Positions 1 through 9,796 of a stretch of 64,000 nucleotides of DNA are shown here, piece after piece; position 1 is the stretch's first letter, and every line of letters starts with the position of its first letter. Position numbers and translations under genes: made by a program. Source of the stretch: Bacteroidota bacterium (GTDB lineage Bacteria; Bacteroidota; Bacteroidia; Chitinophagales; BACL12); the NCBI GenBank assembly GCA_016715425.1, contig JADKAC010000007.1, forward strand, positions 1 to 64,000, in the 5' to 3' direction. Below the pieces are notes generated by a model. It was not told the origin of the DNA and made no database searches. It saw only the letters and a list, made by a program, of their open reading frames with translations.

Positions 1-226
1 GAAGAAGTTACTTCCACAATTCGTGATGTGTCATCATTAGGAAATCAAATCAGTATCCATCCCCATCGCACACAGGTTAAGTACCATTATGCATGCCGAT
101 AGAATTTATGTTTTTGGAACAAGGAAAATCATAGAAGCCGGAACTCATAATGAGTTGGTGGAATTAGAGGATTGTACTTTGCGATGTGGCGTCCAACAAG
201 CCAGGTGAAAGGAAGAAACCTGGTTA
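1..226 (+). CDS. ABC transporter ATP-binding protein, 3' end (frame-disrupted)
   Basis: This is the C-terminal end of an ABC exporter-type ATPase whose body lies left of the window. Across two or three frames one reads an HR near base 65 (H-loop region), then MHADRIYV, EQGK, IIEAGTHNELVE and YFAMW, ending at the TAG at 224-226. These are the usual last residues of MsbA/MdlB-like permease-ATPase fusions, which move lipids, peptides or drugs across the inner membrane. At least three single-base shifts are needed, including extra Cs near 192 and 201. The family is clear but the substrate cannot be told from this fragment. Confidence 0.7.
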
Positions 227-317
227 GTATGTTAAATCCTAAAGTTATTTTTACTAAATGTTGAATTTCAATTAAATTTTTAAAATTGTATTTTTCAGTT
301 CCTAACAATAAACTTTT

Positions 318-672
318 ATGCACAAATTATTTTTCAGTACAATTATTTTGGAATAGCACTTCTGTTTTTAATTCTTGTTCTACTACAAAGAAAGCTACAA
401 CAACTTCCGTAGGGACGGCGTGCTTATACAACAGATGTAAAACCTATCATAGATGAAAACTGCGGAACCAAATGCCATAGTGCAGAAAAAAAACCAAGAT
501 GGCATTGATTTAAGCTATCATCTGTGAAAGAGAATCTTCAAAGGTGATTTACTTGCCGCTATTCAACATGCCGAGGGAGTATAAACCCATGCCCAAAAAA
601 GCAGATAAGCTAGAAACAGCTGAGAATATTCAAATTATTGCCTCCTGGATAAATTCAGGAGCTATAGAATAG
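318..672 (+). CDS. Small haem c-type lipoprotein (frame-disrupted)
   Basis: A start at 318 gives a hydrophobic leader followed in another frame by a lipobox-like SCSTTKK, then DVKPIIDENCGTKCHSAEK, DGIDL, MPKKADKLETAENIQ and ASWINSGAIE before the stop at 670-672. The layout (lipoprotein signal, one haem site, about 115 residues, final helix with a W-I-N-x-G motif) is that of small Bacteroidota cytochrome c domain proteins, presumably anchored on the periplasmic side of a membrane and active in electron transfer. The haem motif reads C-G-T-K-C-H, three residues between the cysteines instead of two. At least two frame shifts are present. The partner is unknown. Confidence 0.6.
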
Positions 673-708
673 TTATTGTTTAACAACAAAAACCCACAAT
701 TATTGATT

Positions 709-1104
709 ATTCAAACATCAATTATCCGGCTGTAATAGTATGTACAGTTATTGCATTTTTATGATTGCGCTTTGGTACAGTCCTGTTTTATTTAGTAAAA
801 CTGGCAAAAAGTTGGACCTCACTAATAATGATTTAAAGAATGCGAATATGTTTCAAATATTCGGTTTTCAGCTTTATCTTATGTTAGTTATGATTATTGG
901 TCTTGCTGTTTTGGAATGACAGCACACAGTACAAGCTTCATGAGTGGATTACTTTCGGACTTTGGATAGGCGTATTTTTTAATGCTGCCTCTTGCGGTAC
1001 TCTTATGCTTTACCAAAGAAAATCATTGAAGCTGTGGTTGATTGATTCAGCCTATCAGATATTTCTCGCCATTAGTGGAGGGGATAGCGGGTATCTGGAA
1101 ATGA
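709..1104 (+). CDS. DUF1761 family membrane protein (frame-disrupted)
   Basis: Joining frames gives NYPAVIVCTVIAF, LWYSPVLF, LTNNDLKNANMFQIF, MIIGLAV, LHEWITFGLWIGVFF and LWLIDSAYQIF, ending LAISGG..GIWK at the TGA 1102-1104. Four hydrophobic segments and the W-Y-S-P motif after the first helix are typical of the roughly 130-residue DUF1761 inner-membrane proteins of unknown function. The start codon is uncertain because the sequence before NYPA is shifted. It is followed by a bidirectional terminator shared with groEL. Confidence 0.65.
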
Positions 1105-1120
1105 TATATTTAATTCAAAA

Positions 1121-1147
1121 AACCTCACGAAATCGTGAGGGTTTATT
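1121..1147. terminator. Bidirectional Rho-independent terminator between DUF1761 gene and groEL
   Basis: CCTCACG, AAAT, CGTGAGG forms a perfect 7-bp stem with a 4-nt loop, flanked by an A-run on the left and TTTATT on the right. It sits between the convergent DUF1761 gene and groEL, so it can stop transcription from both sides. Confidence 0.75.
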
Positions 1148-1163
1148 CTATAAGAACAATAGA

Positions 1164-2794
1164 TTACATCATTCCATCCATTCCCCCACCCATTGGAGGC
1201 ATGGCATCTTTCTTCTCTGGCTTGTCCACTATTGTGCATTCAGTAGTCAATAATAATCCTGCGATTGAAGCCGCATTTTTCTAATGCAATACGACTTACT
1301 TTCACCGGATAAATAACACCTGCTTTCAATAAGTTTTCAAATTTTTCTGTTTGAGCATTAAATCCGTAATCCCCTTTTCCTTCTTTCACTTTTTGCAGAA
1401 TAATAGAACCTTCAATTCCTGCATTTGCAACTATCTGACGCAATGGTTCTTCTAATGCTCTGCATTGCAATTGCAACACCTGTTTTCTCATCGGCATTTG
1501 CTGTTTTCACTTTATCCAATGATTCAATTGCACGAATATAAACTACACCACCACCGGGAACGAATTCCTTCTTCCACCGCAGCACGAGTTGCAGCAAAGG
1601 CATCTCACTCTATCTTTCTTTTCTTTCATTTCCACTTCGGTAGCAGCACCTACATAGCATAGCACTGCAACACCACCACTTAATTTTGCAGGGCGTTTCG
1701 CAAAATTTTCTTTATCGTAAATCAAGATGTAGTTGATTCAGATATTGATCTTATCTGAGAAATGCAGAGCTTTAATAGCATCTTTTTTACCTGAGCCATT
1801 TACGATAATTGTATTGTCCATATCTACAGAGAAATTTTTCTGCGCGACCTAATGAAGTCAAATCAGCAGTTTCCAATTTAAGATCTTTATCCTCACTAAT
1901 AACAGTTCCTCCGGTTAACACTGCAATATCTTCCAGCATTTCTTTTCTGCGATCACACCAAAACCGGGAGCTTTTACTACTTTTGCAAATTTTGAGTGCT
2001 ACCACGAATTTTGTTACCACTAAAGTTGTCAATGCTTCACCATCAATATCTTCCTGTCAGTTAATAAAGGAGCACCTTGTTGAGCAACTTTCACAATATC
2101 GGCAACAAGTCTTTCATTGTGCTGATCTTCTTGTCATGAATCAAAATATATGGTCTGTCCATCTCTGCTACCATTGTTGTTCTGCATTGGTAATAAAGTA
2201 TGGCGATATATAACCGCGATCCGAATTGCATACCTTCTACTACCATCCACATAAGTTTCTGTACCTTTTTGCTTCTTCAACAGTGATAACACCATCCTTA
2301 AAACTTTACCATTGCCTCAACAATTAATTTACCAATTATTAGGGTCATTGTTTGCAGAAATGGAAGCTATGTTGAATTTTGCTATTGTCGTTTCCAACAT
2401 TTTAGCTTGTTTTTTCAAATCTTCAACAACAGCTAAAACAGCTTTATCAATTCCTCTTTTAAATCCATTGGTTTTCACGCTGCTACATTTTTTAATCCTG
2501 CGGTCACATTACCTATGCTAAAACTGTTGCTGTAGTAGTTCCATCACCTGCCGCATCGCTGGTTTTAGAAGCCGCTTCTTTCACCATTTGTGCACCCATA
2601 TTTTCAATTGCATCTTCAAGTTCAATTTCTTTTGCAACTGTAACACCATCCTTAGTAACTGCCGGTGCGCCATATTTTTTCAATAACCACATTGCGACCT
2701 TTTGGGCTAAGGTTACTTTTACAGCATTGGCCAATTGGTCAACTTCAATTTTTAATTTTCTCTTGCTTCGTATCGAAGGAGATTATTTTGCCAT
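1164..2794 (-). CDS. groEL: Chaperonin GroEL (60 kDa), frame-disrupted
   Basis: ATP-driven cytosolic folding chaperonin, the large subunit of the GroEL/GroES machine. The span from the ATG at 2794 to the TAA at 1164 is about 543 codons, the normal length. Recognisable in pieces: the N-terminus (MAKIISFDT...), the ATP-site segment KYGAPAVTKDGVTVAKEIEL followed by GDGTTTATVLA (the GDGTT nucleotide-binding motif), and the C-terminal Gly-Met tail MPPMGGGMDGMM. At least eight frame changes break the reading. groES lies 40 bp upstream on the same strand, so this is the usual groESL operon. Because the gene is essential and full-length apart from indels, sequencing error is a better explanation than a pseudogene. 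Confidence 0.93.
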
Positions 2795-2834
2795 AGTATT
2801 TTAAATTTAATTACTTGTTTAATAAATTATTTAA

Positions 2835-3117
2835 TTAGATGATTGCGAAGATGTCGCTTTCACGCATGATGAGATATTCTTTTCCATCAATAGTGATTTC
2901 TGTACCTGCATACTTTCGGTATAGACAGTTCGCCAACCTTCACAGTTGCAGGCTCATCTTTTTGCCCGGTCCGGCGGCTACACTATTCCTTTCTGGTTTT
3001 CTTTTGCAGATTCAGGAATATAAGCAAAACCACTTTTTAGTGGTGCTTTCTGCAGCAGCAGCCTGAATTACTGCACGATCAGCCAAAGGCTGAAAAGTTG
3101 ATTTTAGCTTTTGCCAT
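2835..3117 (-). CDS. groES: Co-chaperonin GroES (10 kDa), frame-disrupted
   Basis: Lid of the GroEL folding chamber. From the ATG at 3117 the reading is MAKAKINFQPLADRAVIQ, followed in shifted frames by SGFAYIPESAKEKPE, VAAGPG, the glycine-rich KYAGTEITIDGKEYLIM and the C-terminus RESDIFAII at the stop 2835-2837. The length, about 93 codons, is normal. The P-E-S-A-KEKP mobile-loop region is visible. Several one-base shifts interrupt it. It is the first gene of the groESL operon and its promoter should lie in 3118-3250, which holds a perfect CTGACGTCAG palindrome (3152-3161). Confidence 0.9.
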
Positions 3118-3170
3118 ATTGAGTTTTAATTTTTGGCGAGTCATAAAAAGTCTGACGTCAGCCCCCGCTG

Positions 3171-3187
3171 TTCGATTACTATGCCAC
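3171..3187 (-). promoter_or_regulatory. Possible sigma-54-like promoter upstream of groES
   Basis: On the minus strand, 54-70 bp before the groES start, the sequence reads TGGCATAGTAATCGAA. It matches the TGGCAC-N5-TTGCW pattern at the GG (-24) block and at the G and A of the -12 block, but the TTGC core is imperfect. The region has base errors, so the true sequence may be closer to, or further from, consensus. No CIRCE element (TTAGCACTC inverted repeat) is present. Treat as a hint only. Confidence 0.25.
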
Positions 3188-3350
3188 CGGATTTTATCGG
3201 ACATTTTTGCAGCGAGAGTAAATTATAGTCTTAATGCATGAGCAAATCTGTCGTAAGGTGAGAATGTATGAGAATAGAAAACCATTATAAGATTGTGTCG
3301 GAATCTTGTTTTTCCTTACCATGACTGCTTTAATCTTATTGTATTCTGTG

Positions 3351-3582
3351 TCAACGGCACTCTATCATCACGGTAAGCAGACCAATAATTAAAGCCAATC
3401 CAATACCCCAACCGAACAATGGATAGATGAACCAATAACCCGCAGTTTCCCTTGCTTGTAATTTGGAAATACCACAATCCGACAAGGAAAATATTTACTA
3501 CGATATAAGCAAACAGATGGCGTTTAAAAAGCAATGCGCTCCTCGGCCATCTTCCAATTTTCTTATCAAGTTTTCGGTTCAT
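3351..3582 (-). CDS. 2TM-domain small membrane protein (frame-disrupted)
   Basis: From the ATG at 3582 the start is a basic head (MNRKLDKKIGR), then FKRHLFAYIVVNIFLVGLWYF as helix one. In a second frame, GYWFIYPLFGWGIGLALII forms helix two. The R-H-x-x-A-Y-x-x-V-N and G-W-G-I-G-L motifs are those of the Pfam 2TM family, short inner-membrane proteins of unknown function, often found alone or fused to LytTR or histidine-kinase domains. At least one shift lies between the helices, near 3440. The end at the TGA 3351-3353 is inferred from the second frame. Confidence 0.65.
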
Positions 3583-3869
3583 AGTTGAATATTTTTTTTT
3601 AAAGATAGGAAATATGGGTTTTGAATTGAAGTATTTCTAATTGTAAAATAACTGGTTGAAGAAAAGAATTAAAGCTTAAATACAACAACCTTAACAAATC
3701 AAGGGCTTAACCCTTTAATCTAATGGAAAAAAATAATTTCATGTTTATGTATTAGTCTACAGGTCTCCAATTGAACTTTTCATTAATACACAACAAGCTA
3801 TTGCATTCGCCTTTTGCTTTCGCTTTTCCAACGATTACACAATTCGACAGTTCTACTATTACAGAAATT

Positions 3870-5130
3870 TCAATACCCATACTTCCCTTTCCATCTCTCC
3901 TTCAAAAAATTTCTAATTTCATTTCCTTCGGATTTTTCCCGGGTTCATATATTGTTTTAGCTTTAATTTCTTCAGGTAAAAATTCTTGCTCAATAAAATT
4001 ATTATCGTAGGAATGCGCATACTTATAATCTTTTCCATAATCCATTTTTTCATCATGAAGTAGGTGCATTGCGCAAATGCAGAGGCACGGATAAGTCACC
4101 TGTTTCCCGATATATTTTTTTTTGCTGTTTTGCAAAGCAGCGCTATGCTGAATTACTTTTACTGAAGTAGCGAGATAAATTGTTGTCTGCGAAAGTGTAA
4201 GACTACATTCAGGATATCCCACCATATTCACCGCTTGAAAACATGCTGTTGCAAGTAACAATGCATTAGGATTTGCATTACCAATATCTTCGCTGGCAAG
4301 AAATTAATAATCGTCGGGCAACAAATTTCGGATCCTCTCCCCTTCCATCATCCGTGTTAAATAATACACCGCCGCATTCGGATCGCTACCTCGAATAGAT
4401 TTTATAAAAGCAGAAATTATATCATAATGCATTTCACCTTGCTTATCATATAGGAGCAGTTTTCGTCTGCAATACTTCCATTACTAATGCATCAGTGATA
4501 ATTAATTCATTCGCATCTTCCGAATCGCAAACAAGTTCTACTATGTTTAATAATTTACGTGCATCGCCACCGGAAAAAGTGAATGATTGCTTCAATTTCC
4601 TACAATACAATACTTCGTTTCTTAACACTACATCTGTTTTCAATGCTTTATTTAAAAGGGCTTCTAATTCTATTTTAGAAAATTCTTTAAGAATATAGAC
4701 ATGACATCAGGATAACAATGCAAAATCACTTCGAACGATGGGTTCTCTGTTGTTGCTCCAATTAAAATAATTTTCCTTTTCTACAGCTCCCAACAATGAA
4801 TCTTGTTGTGCTTTTATTGAATCGGTGAATTTCATCAATAAACAAAAAATTTTTCCGCTTTTACCTGCAGTTTCTATTACTTGTTTTACATCTTTTACTC
4901 AGGATGAAATTGCACTCAATGCAACGAAGGGAATATTCGGTAGCACCTGCAATAATATTTGCCAAAGTAGTTTTTTCCAACTCCCGGTGGCCCCATAAAA
5001 TCATTGAAGATGGATTGCCGGTCCTTAATCATTTTTCGCAATACTTTTCTTCACCAACTAAATGTTGCTGACCTTCAAATTCATCTAATGTTTTAGGACG
5101 AAGTCTTTCTGCAAGTGGAATGTTTTGCAT
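3870..5130 (-). CDS. rarA: Replication-associated recombination protein RarA/MgsA (AAA+ ATPase), frame-disrupted
   Basis: Clamp-loader-like AAA+ ATPase that acts at stalled replication forks in the cytoplasm. From the ATG at 5130 one reads MQNIPLAERLRPKTLDEFEG, then MILWGPPGVGKTTLANIIAG (Walker A), FLFIDEIHRFNKS (Walker B with the DEIHRFNK signature), LIGATTENPSFE (sensor 1), FSGGDARKLLN (sensor 2), SIRGSDPNAAVYYLTRMM and LASEDIGNANPNALL, ending near 3870 with YEPGKNPKEMKLE. About 420 codons, normal for the family. At least six one-base shifts, including one Walker-A-proximal and one just before the C-terminus. It is preceded by a 147-bp gap holding a long inverted repeat. Confidence 0.88.
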
Positions 5131-5160
5131 TTTAAAAATGCGTTTTTTGTAATAAATAAA

Positions 5161-5224
5161 ATACCGCTAAAGATCCTTTTCCAAAGATGGGTGATGATAA
5201 TCTCCGAATAGGTTTTAGCGGTAT
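5161..5224. repeat. Perfect 11-bp inverted repeat with 42-nt spacer between phhA and rarA
   Basis: ATACCGCTAAA at 5161-5171 is the exact reverse complement of TTTAGCGGTAT at 5214-5224. The 42-nt spacer holds no second obvious stem. It lies between the phhA stop and the rarA start, both on the minus strand, so it could be a long-loop terminator for phhA, a leader structure of rarA, or a dispersed palindrome. Confidence 0.6.
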
Positions 5225-5277
5225 ATAGAATTAAATAATTTTCAAGCAGTCACCGGTATATAATAGATCCGGATTTT

Positions 5278-6019
5278 CTATACGATTTTGATCCCTTGCT
5301 CAATGTCCGGCAAACTTTCAAATAATTCAAGACAATTTTCAATAACAAAATATTGCAGTTGAAATTTATCTTTTATATAAGGTGTATCCAATATTTTTTC
5401 AACGTTGTAATCAATGCGTTTTTTTGATGGAATTCCTGATTTTAAACAATACACACTTTCGCCGGTGGATGATAAAATTCCTGAACCATAAATACGCAAC
5501 AAACCATTATCACGAATTAACCCAAATTCAACAGTGTACCAATAGATGCGGGATATTAATTCTACTGCCATATCATTATCAATATAACTCAACGCAATTT
5601 TACTTAAACCACATAAATAAGCGCAATAGGTTTTATTCACTAATAATGGTAAATGACCAAATACATCATGAAACATATCGGGTCCTTCCAGATAATCCAG
5701 TGCTCCATTCTTCTCAACCATGTGGATGGGGAAATCTTCTGTTCAACAACAATTCAAAAAATCTTTATTGTCAATTAATCACCGGAACTACCACTCTTGC
5801 CAACCGGTAATTGTATCCGAGCCGAATATTAAATTCAGCAAACTTTTGAATCTTATCTGCTGTAAAATGGATTTGCTGAATGCCGTTCATAAATACTTCT
5901 GCAGCACGGTCTTTTAATATTGCCATTTGTCGATCAAAAAGTATTTCCCAAACTTTAAAATGTTCAAGTTCATATTTACTATAACCTGAACTGCTGTTGT
6001 TTTAAGTAATTTCCGTCAT
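5278..6019 (-). CDS. phhA: Phenylalanine 4-monooxygenase (phenylalanine hydroxylase), frame-disrupted
   Basis: Pterin- and iron-dependent hydroxylase converting phenylalanine to tyrosine in the cytoplasm. The C-terminal 147 residues are in one frame and contain the iron-ligand motif MFHDVFGHLPLL (two His) and IYWYTVEFGLI (the Glu ligand). The N-terminal third is readable in other frames as SKYELEHFKVWEILFDRQ, FMNGIQQIHFTADKIQ and FAEFNIRLGYNYRLA. The total, about 247 codons, fits the short bacterial form without an ACT regulatory domain. It sits 14 bp downstream of the DUF721 gene on the same strand and may be read with recF. Shifts fall near 5720, 5790 and 6003. Confidence 0.85.
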
Positions 6020-6033
6020 ATTATTTCTAACAA

Positions 6034-6334
6034 TTAATTTGAATTGATTATCACTTCTAATTCTTGTATTACTATTTCTCCAAACTCATCATTTATCCTC
6101 TTTATTTTTTTCTTTGTTATAATGAATTTCATTTTTTAAATGCGCAGATAAAATATGCGCAATCAATTTTCCATTTTTCAATTTTTATCTCTTCTGTATA
6201 TTTTGCCATTGTACTTCCCATCACCTTCATCCACATATCCTTCACTTGTACTTCATTTATTTTGAATCTAAATGATAGGTTTTAAGAAAGGATTTTATTG
6301 CTCCTTTCATATCTTGTTCCGGCTGATTCTTCAT
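6034..6334 (-). CDS. DUF721 protein (DciA-like), frame-disrupted
   Basis: Reading from the ATG at 6334: MKNQPEQDMKGAIKSFLK, then KINEVQVKDMWMKVMGSTMA, then in a second frame GKLIAHILSAHLKNEI and KIKRINDEFGEIVIQELEV. The W-x-x-V-(M/V)-G motif, the following beta-rich half and the roughly 100-residue length are those of DUF721, the family that includes the helicase loader DciA and the Zn-ribbon-like RecF neighbour. It starts 10 bp after recF on the same strand, a gene pair frequent in Bacteroidota, and so probably serves DNA replication or repair. One or two shifts are present. Confidence 0.75.
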
Positions 6335-6343
6335 ATTCTAAAA

Positions 6344-7439
6344 TTACACAATTTGTCCGTTGCTTACGTTAAAATGATCATAAATAATTTCCATCTCTCT
6401 GATAAAATACGTTTGCTGCGTTCTGCATCTGCATCAGTAATTAACACCTGATAAAATTTCTCACTCTTCAATAATTGAAATAATGCCTTTAAACGATGTG
6501 TATCTAATTTTTCAAATACATCATCCAATAGTAAAATAGGATGTTTGCCGGTTTGTTCAACTATGATAAGAAATTGTGCAAGTTTTAATGCAACCAATAC
6601 AGATTTCACTTGTCCTTGGGATGCGGATTCTTTCACTGATAATCCATTCAATGAAAATTCCAGATCATCTCTATGAATTCCGACAGTACTTCGTTGAGAC
6701 TCAATGTCTCTGCTTCATTATTGCTGAGTAATGTTGCAAAATTTTCTGCATGTAATTGACTTCTCATAATTTATTACCGGTGTTTCTCTGTTTTGACAAA
6801 GCTTGTTATAAACAGAATAAAATATTGGCTCAAATGCTTTTATAAAACTCTTGCGCTTTTCATATATAACCATTCCCGTTTTGTTGAGTTGATGGTCAAA
6901 TACTTGCAAAACAGAAATAGCATCTGATGTTGTATCAAAGTTTTTTAAGCAATGCATTCCGCTGTTACGCAATACACGATTATATTCCAGAAGAGCTAGT
7001 AAATACACATTATCCAATTGTGAAATAGCGATATCTAAAAATCGTCGGCGCTCATCACTTGCTTTGTAAATCAGATCAATATCGTTGGGTGTAATAATTA
7101 CCACGGGAAGCGACCAATATGTTCTGAAAGTCTGTCGTAAGTAATTCCATCTGCAATAAATTCCTTTTGTTTACCCAGCACATATTTGCAAACAACCTCC
7201 ATCTTTTCTGTATCATTTTCAAATACTGCATCAAACGAAAATAAGTTTCATCTGCACGCATTACTAAACCATCACTTCTGTAAAATAACTTTTACACATA
7301 CATATATAATAAATAGAATCAATCAGATTTGTTTTTCCTGAACCAATATCTCCATTGATTAGAGCAAATCGCTCGGAAAATTCAATGAATTCCTCACGAT
7401 AATTTTTATAGTTGCGGATATTAACTGATCGCAGCAATG
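6344..7439 (-). CDS. recF: DNA replication/repair protein RecF, frame-disrupted
   Basis: SMC-like ATPase that loads RecA with RecOR at gaps. In pieces it shows an N-terminus LLRSVNIRNYKNYREEF, the Walker A LINGDIGSGKTNLIDSIYY, VVIITPNDIDLI, SDERRRFLDIAISQLD (the conserved RR-F-x-D), the ABC-type signature area LSVKESASQGQ and the Walker B ILLLDDVFEKLD, then the C-terminus EIIYDHFNVSNGQIV at the stop 6344-6346. About 365 codons, normal length. The start is unclear: ATTGCTGCG near 7439 is either a TTG start or an ATG with an extra T. It is divergent from pdhA. Confidence 0.87.
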
Positions 7440-7468
7440 CTTAGATTTTAATTGTGTGGTTGATTTCT

Positions 7469-7476
7469 TAATTTTG
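7469..7476 (+). promoter_or_regulatory. Bacteroidota -7 box for pdhA
   Basis: TAATTTTG matches the Bacteroidota -7 consensus TAnnTTTG exactly. It lies 31 bp upstream of the preferred pdhA start (7508) in the intergenic space shared with divergent recF. I could not place a convincing -33 element at the expected distance. Confidence 0.5.
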
Positions 7477-7507
7477 CGCCTCTCCTTGTAAATGCAGGGT
7501 AAATATT

Positions 7508-8520
7508 ATGCAAACAGAGTTACTGACAGACCGCTCAAAAATAACAAAGAAACATACCTGAATTGGTATGTTTTAATGCAGCGTATTCGTCGCTTTGGAA
7601 GAAAAAGCCGGTCAACTTTATGGTATGCAGAAAATCAGAGGTTTCTGCCATTTTATATTGGACAAGAGGCAGTTGCAGCAGGTGCTATATCTGCAATCAG
7701 ACAAGAAGATCCTAATTTACCGCACATAGAGATCATCGGTCTTGGAATTGCGAAAGGCAATACCTGTAATGAAGGTATGGCTCGAGTTGTTTGGAAAAGT
7801 TACAGGTTGCACAAAGGAAAAGTGTAGCCTCAATGCACTTTTTTTTCTAAAGAGCATAATTTCTTTGGCGGACATGGAATTGCGAGCGCCAAATTCCACT
7901 TGGTGCAGGAATCGCATTTGCAGAAAAAAATAAAGGAATACCGATAATGTTTGTCTTATTTTTTTGGTGATGGTGCAAAGACAAGGTGCATTACACGAAA
8001 CTTTTAATATGTAATGCTTTGGAATTTGCTGGTATTTATTGTAGAAAATAATGGTTATGCAATGGGTACTTCCGTAAGCGTCTTCAATCAATTGGATTTA
8101 TATAAAATAGGTGCTGCATAATGATATGCCTTCTTATCCTGTGGATGGAATGAATCCTGAATCAGTGCATAATGCAATTTATGAAGCTGTTGAAAAAAGC
8201 ACGATTGGGTGAAGGACCTACATTCCTTGAAATTCGTACTTATCGTTATAAAGGACATTCCACGAGTGATCCCGGAAAATACCGTTCGAAGGAAGAAGTG
8301 GAAGAATATAAAATGCGTGATCCGATAGAAACTATACTCGTCAGGGAAATTATTGGATTATAAATACCTACTGAAAAGAAATTGAACAGATAGATCAAAA
8401 GATAGAAGAGTGAAAATTGCAGTATTGTAAAATTTGCTGAAGAATCTCCCTACCCTGATGATGCTGCTGTGTATGAAAATATTTATTTACAAAAAAGATT
8501 ACCCGTTTATTACTGATTAA
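7508..8520 (+). CDS. pdhA: Pyruvate dehydrogenase E1 component, alpha subunit, frame-disrupted
   Basis: Thiamine-diphosphate-dependent E1 alpha chain, which decarboxylates pyruvate for acetyl-CoA synthesis. Readable blocks in order: RIRRFEEK, FLPFYIGQEAVAAGAISAI, GLAKG, NEGMAELFGKVTGCTKGKG, FFGGHGI, FGDGA (start of the ThDP-binding GDG-NN motif), VENNGYAMGTSV, DGMNPESVHNAIYEA, GPTFLEIRTYRYKGHSTSDP and AEESPYPDDAAVYENIY, ending at the TAA 8518-8520. Starting at 7508 (MQTELLTDRSK) gives a family-like N-terminus, better than the ATG at 7492. At least seven shifts. The beta subunit is not adjacent in this window. A TPR protein and ribH follow on the same strand. lipA at 52 kb makes the lipoyl cofactor used by the same complex. 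Confidence 0.87.
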
Positions 8521-8532
8521 CAAAAAGCAAGC

Positions 8533-9214
8533 ATGGCTGAAAATAAAAAACAATAGAGCAAGTTCAGGAACCGGATACATACCGCAAGGTGGAGAATTTT
8601 TCCTGCAAAACAGAATATGATAGTTGGTGGAATCGTAGTAATTGCGTTGGCCATTGTTGGATATTTCGGTTATCAGAAATTTATTCTGGAGCCAAAAGAA
8701 ATGGATGCCCGTGAAAAAATTTCTACACCACAAAGCAATTTCAAAAGATTCGTTGATGCTTGCATTAAATGGCGATGGAATTAATCCCGGCTTTCTTGCA
8801 ATCATTAATAGCTATGGAAATACTGCTACAGGAAATCTTGCACATTATTATGCAGGAATAATTTATCTGAAGCAAAAAGATTTAGATAATGCAATCTTAC
8901 ATCTGGAAAAATATAAACCTAAAACAGATGAACTGGCTGGCTTAACTTATATGGAGTTAGGTCATGCGTATGCCGACAAAAGGCGATTTGAACAAAGCAG
9001 TGAGCTCTTTACAAAAAGCAGCAGTAGAATCCAAGAGCGATTTCTTCAGTCCTTACTATTATAAAATGGCTGGTGATTTACTTACAGTGCAGGAAAAATA
9101 TGCAGATGCAAAATCTGTGTATGAGATAATTAAAAAGATTATCCATTGTCAGAAGAAGGACAAAACATTGATAAAGAAATTGCCTACACACAAACAAAGC
9201 TTAGCGGAAAATAA
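8533..9214 (+). CDS. Membrane-anchored TPR protein (frame-disrupted)
   Basis: From the ATG at 8533: MAENKK followed in other frames by IEQVQEPDTYRKVEEF, a single membrane helix MIVGGIVVIALAIVGYFGY, then a periplasmic domain with TPR-like helices (ATGNLAHYYAGIIYLKQKDL, LTYMELGHAYADKGDLNKAV, SPYYYKMAGDLLTVQEKYAD, AKSVYEIIKKDYPLSEEG). This arrangement resembles YfgM-like proteins: short cytosolic tail, one helix, several TPRs. A scaffolding role in envelope protein assembly is inference. The stop overlaps the ribH start (TAATG), so the two are probably translated together. At least four shifts. Confidence 0.75.
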
Positions 9215-9700
9215 TGGCCACCCGGCATAAAATCTTTCCTTTTACCGTGAAGAACAAATACCTTCCGGTGAAGAAATGCGCATTGGCAGTATTGTTTCCG
9301 AATGGAATAATGACATCACTGATGTATTGCTAAATAGTTGTGTTGAAACATTAACTCAAAACAAAACACTTCCGGAAAATATTTTCACCATTCATGTTCC
9401 GGCAGTTTTGAATTACCCTCCGCCGCCCAAATGCTGATGGAAGGAATGGAGTTGGATGCAGTGATTTGTCTTGGCTGCATTATTAAGGGTGAAACCCAAC
9501 ACGATCAATATATTGCCAACCCGGCACAAGGAATAATGATGATTAGTGTGGATTATTCCACGCCTGTAATATTTGGAGTACTCACAACAGATAATTTATT
9601 ACAAGCACAAGAACGTGCTGGTGGCAAACATGGCAACAAAGGAACAGAGTCTGCAATTACTGCTTTGAAAATGGCAGCGTTAAGGAGGAAGTTAATTTGA
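9214..9700 (+). CDS. ribH: 6,7-dimethyl-8-ribityllumazine synthase, frame-disrupted
   Basis: Penultimate enzyme of riboflavin synthesis, joining the ribitylaminouracil intermediate to 3,4-dihydroxy-2-butanone phosphate. Starting at ATG 9214 one reads MATRHKNLSFYREEQIPSGE, MRIGSIVSEWNNDITDVLL, NIFTIHVPGSFELP, then in the frame ending at 9700 AAQMLMEGMELDAVICLGC, IIKGETQHD (catalytic His), QGIMMISVDYSTPVIFGVLT and GGKHGNKGTESAI. Length about 162 codons, as expected. Two to three shifts lie in the N-terminal half. The ATG overlaps the TPR-gene stop. No other rib gene is present here. Confidence 0.9.
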
Positions 9701-9737
9701 AATAGCTATCCTAACTTTTTCCTAAATTATAATTCCT

Positions 9738-9796
9738 GTTTCAGCAGGGTTCTTGCCTCCATTAAAAATAAATAATTTGTAAAACCCTGCGTGGTT
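9738..9796 (+). repeat. 59-bp dispersed repeat, copy A
   Basis: The segment beginning GTTTCAGCAGGGTTCTTGC and ending AAAACCCTGCGTGGTT is matched base for base over the same 59-bp length, with about 85% identity, by copy B at 10559-10617. The copies are direct repeats that bracket the single lipoprotein gene at 9965-10503. Within the copy, GCAGGGTT (9744-9751) and AACCCTGC (9783-9790) are exact inverted repeats with a 31-nt AT-rich spacer. Confidence 0.7.

Noticed and set aside
1465..2521. Plus-strand open frames inside the groEL region
   Set aside because: They are antisense shadows; the minus strand shows GroEL from end to end.
3771..4010. A plus-strand 79-residue frame at the rarA 3' end
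   Set aside because: Antisense to the RarA C-terminus (YEPGKNPKEMKLE) and without features of its own.
6064..6285. A hydrophobic plus-strand 73-residue frame
   Set aside because: It is the complement of the DUF721 gene, whose W-M-K-V-M-G motif reads on the minus strand.
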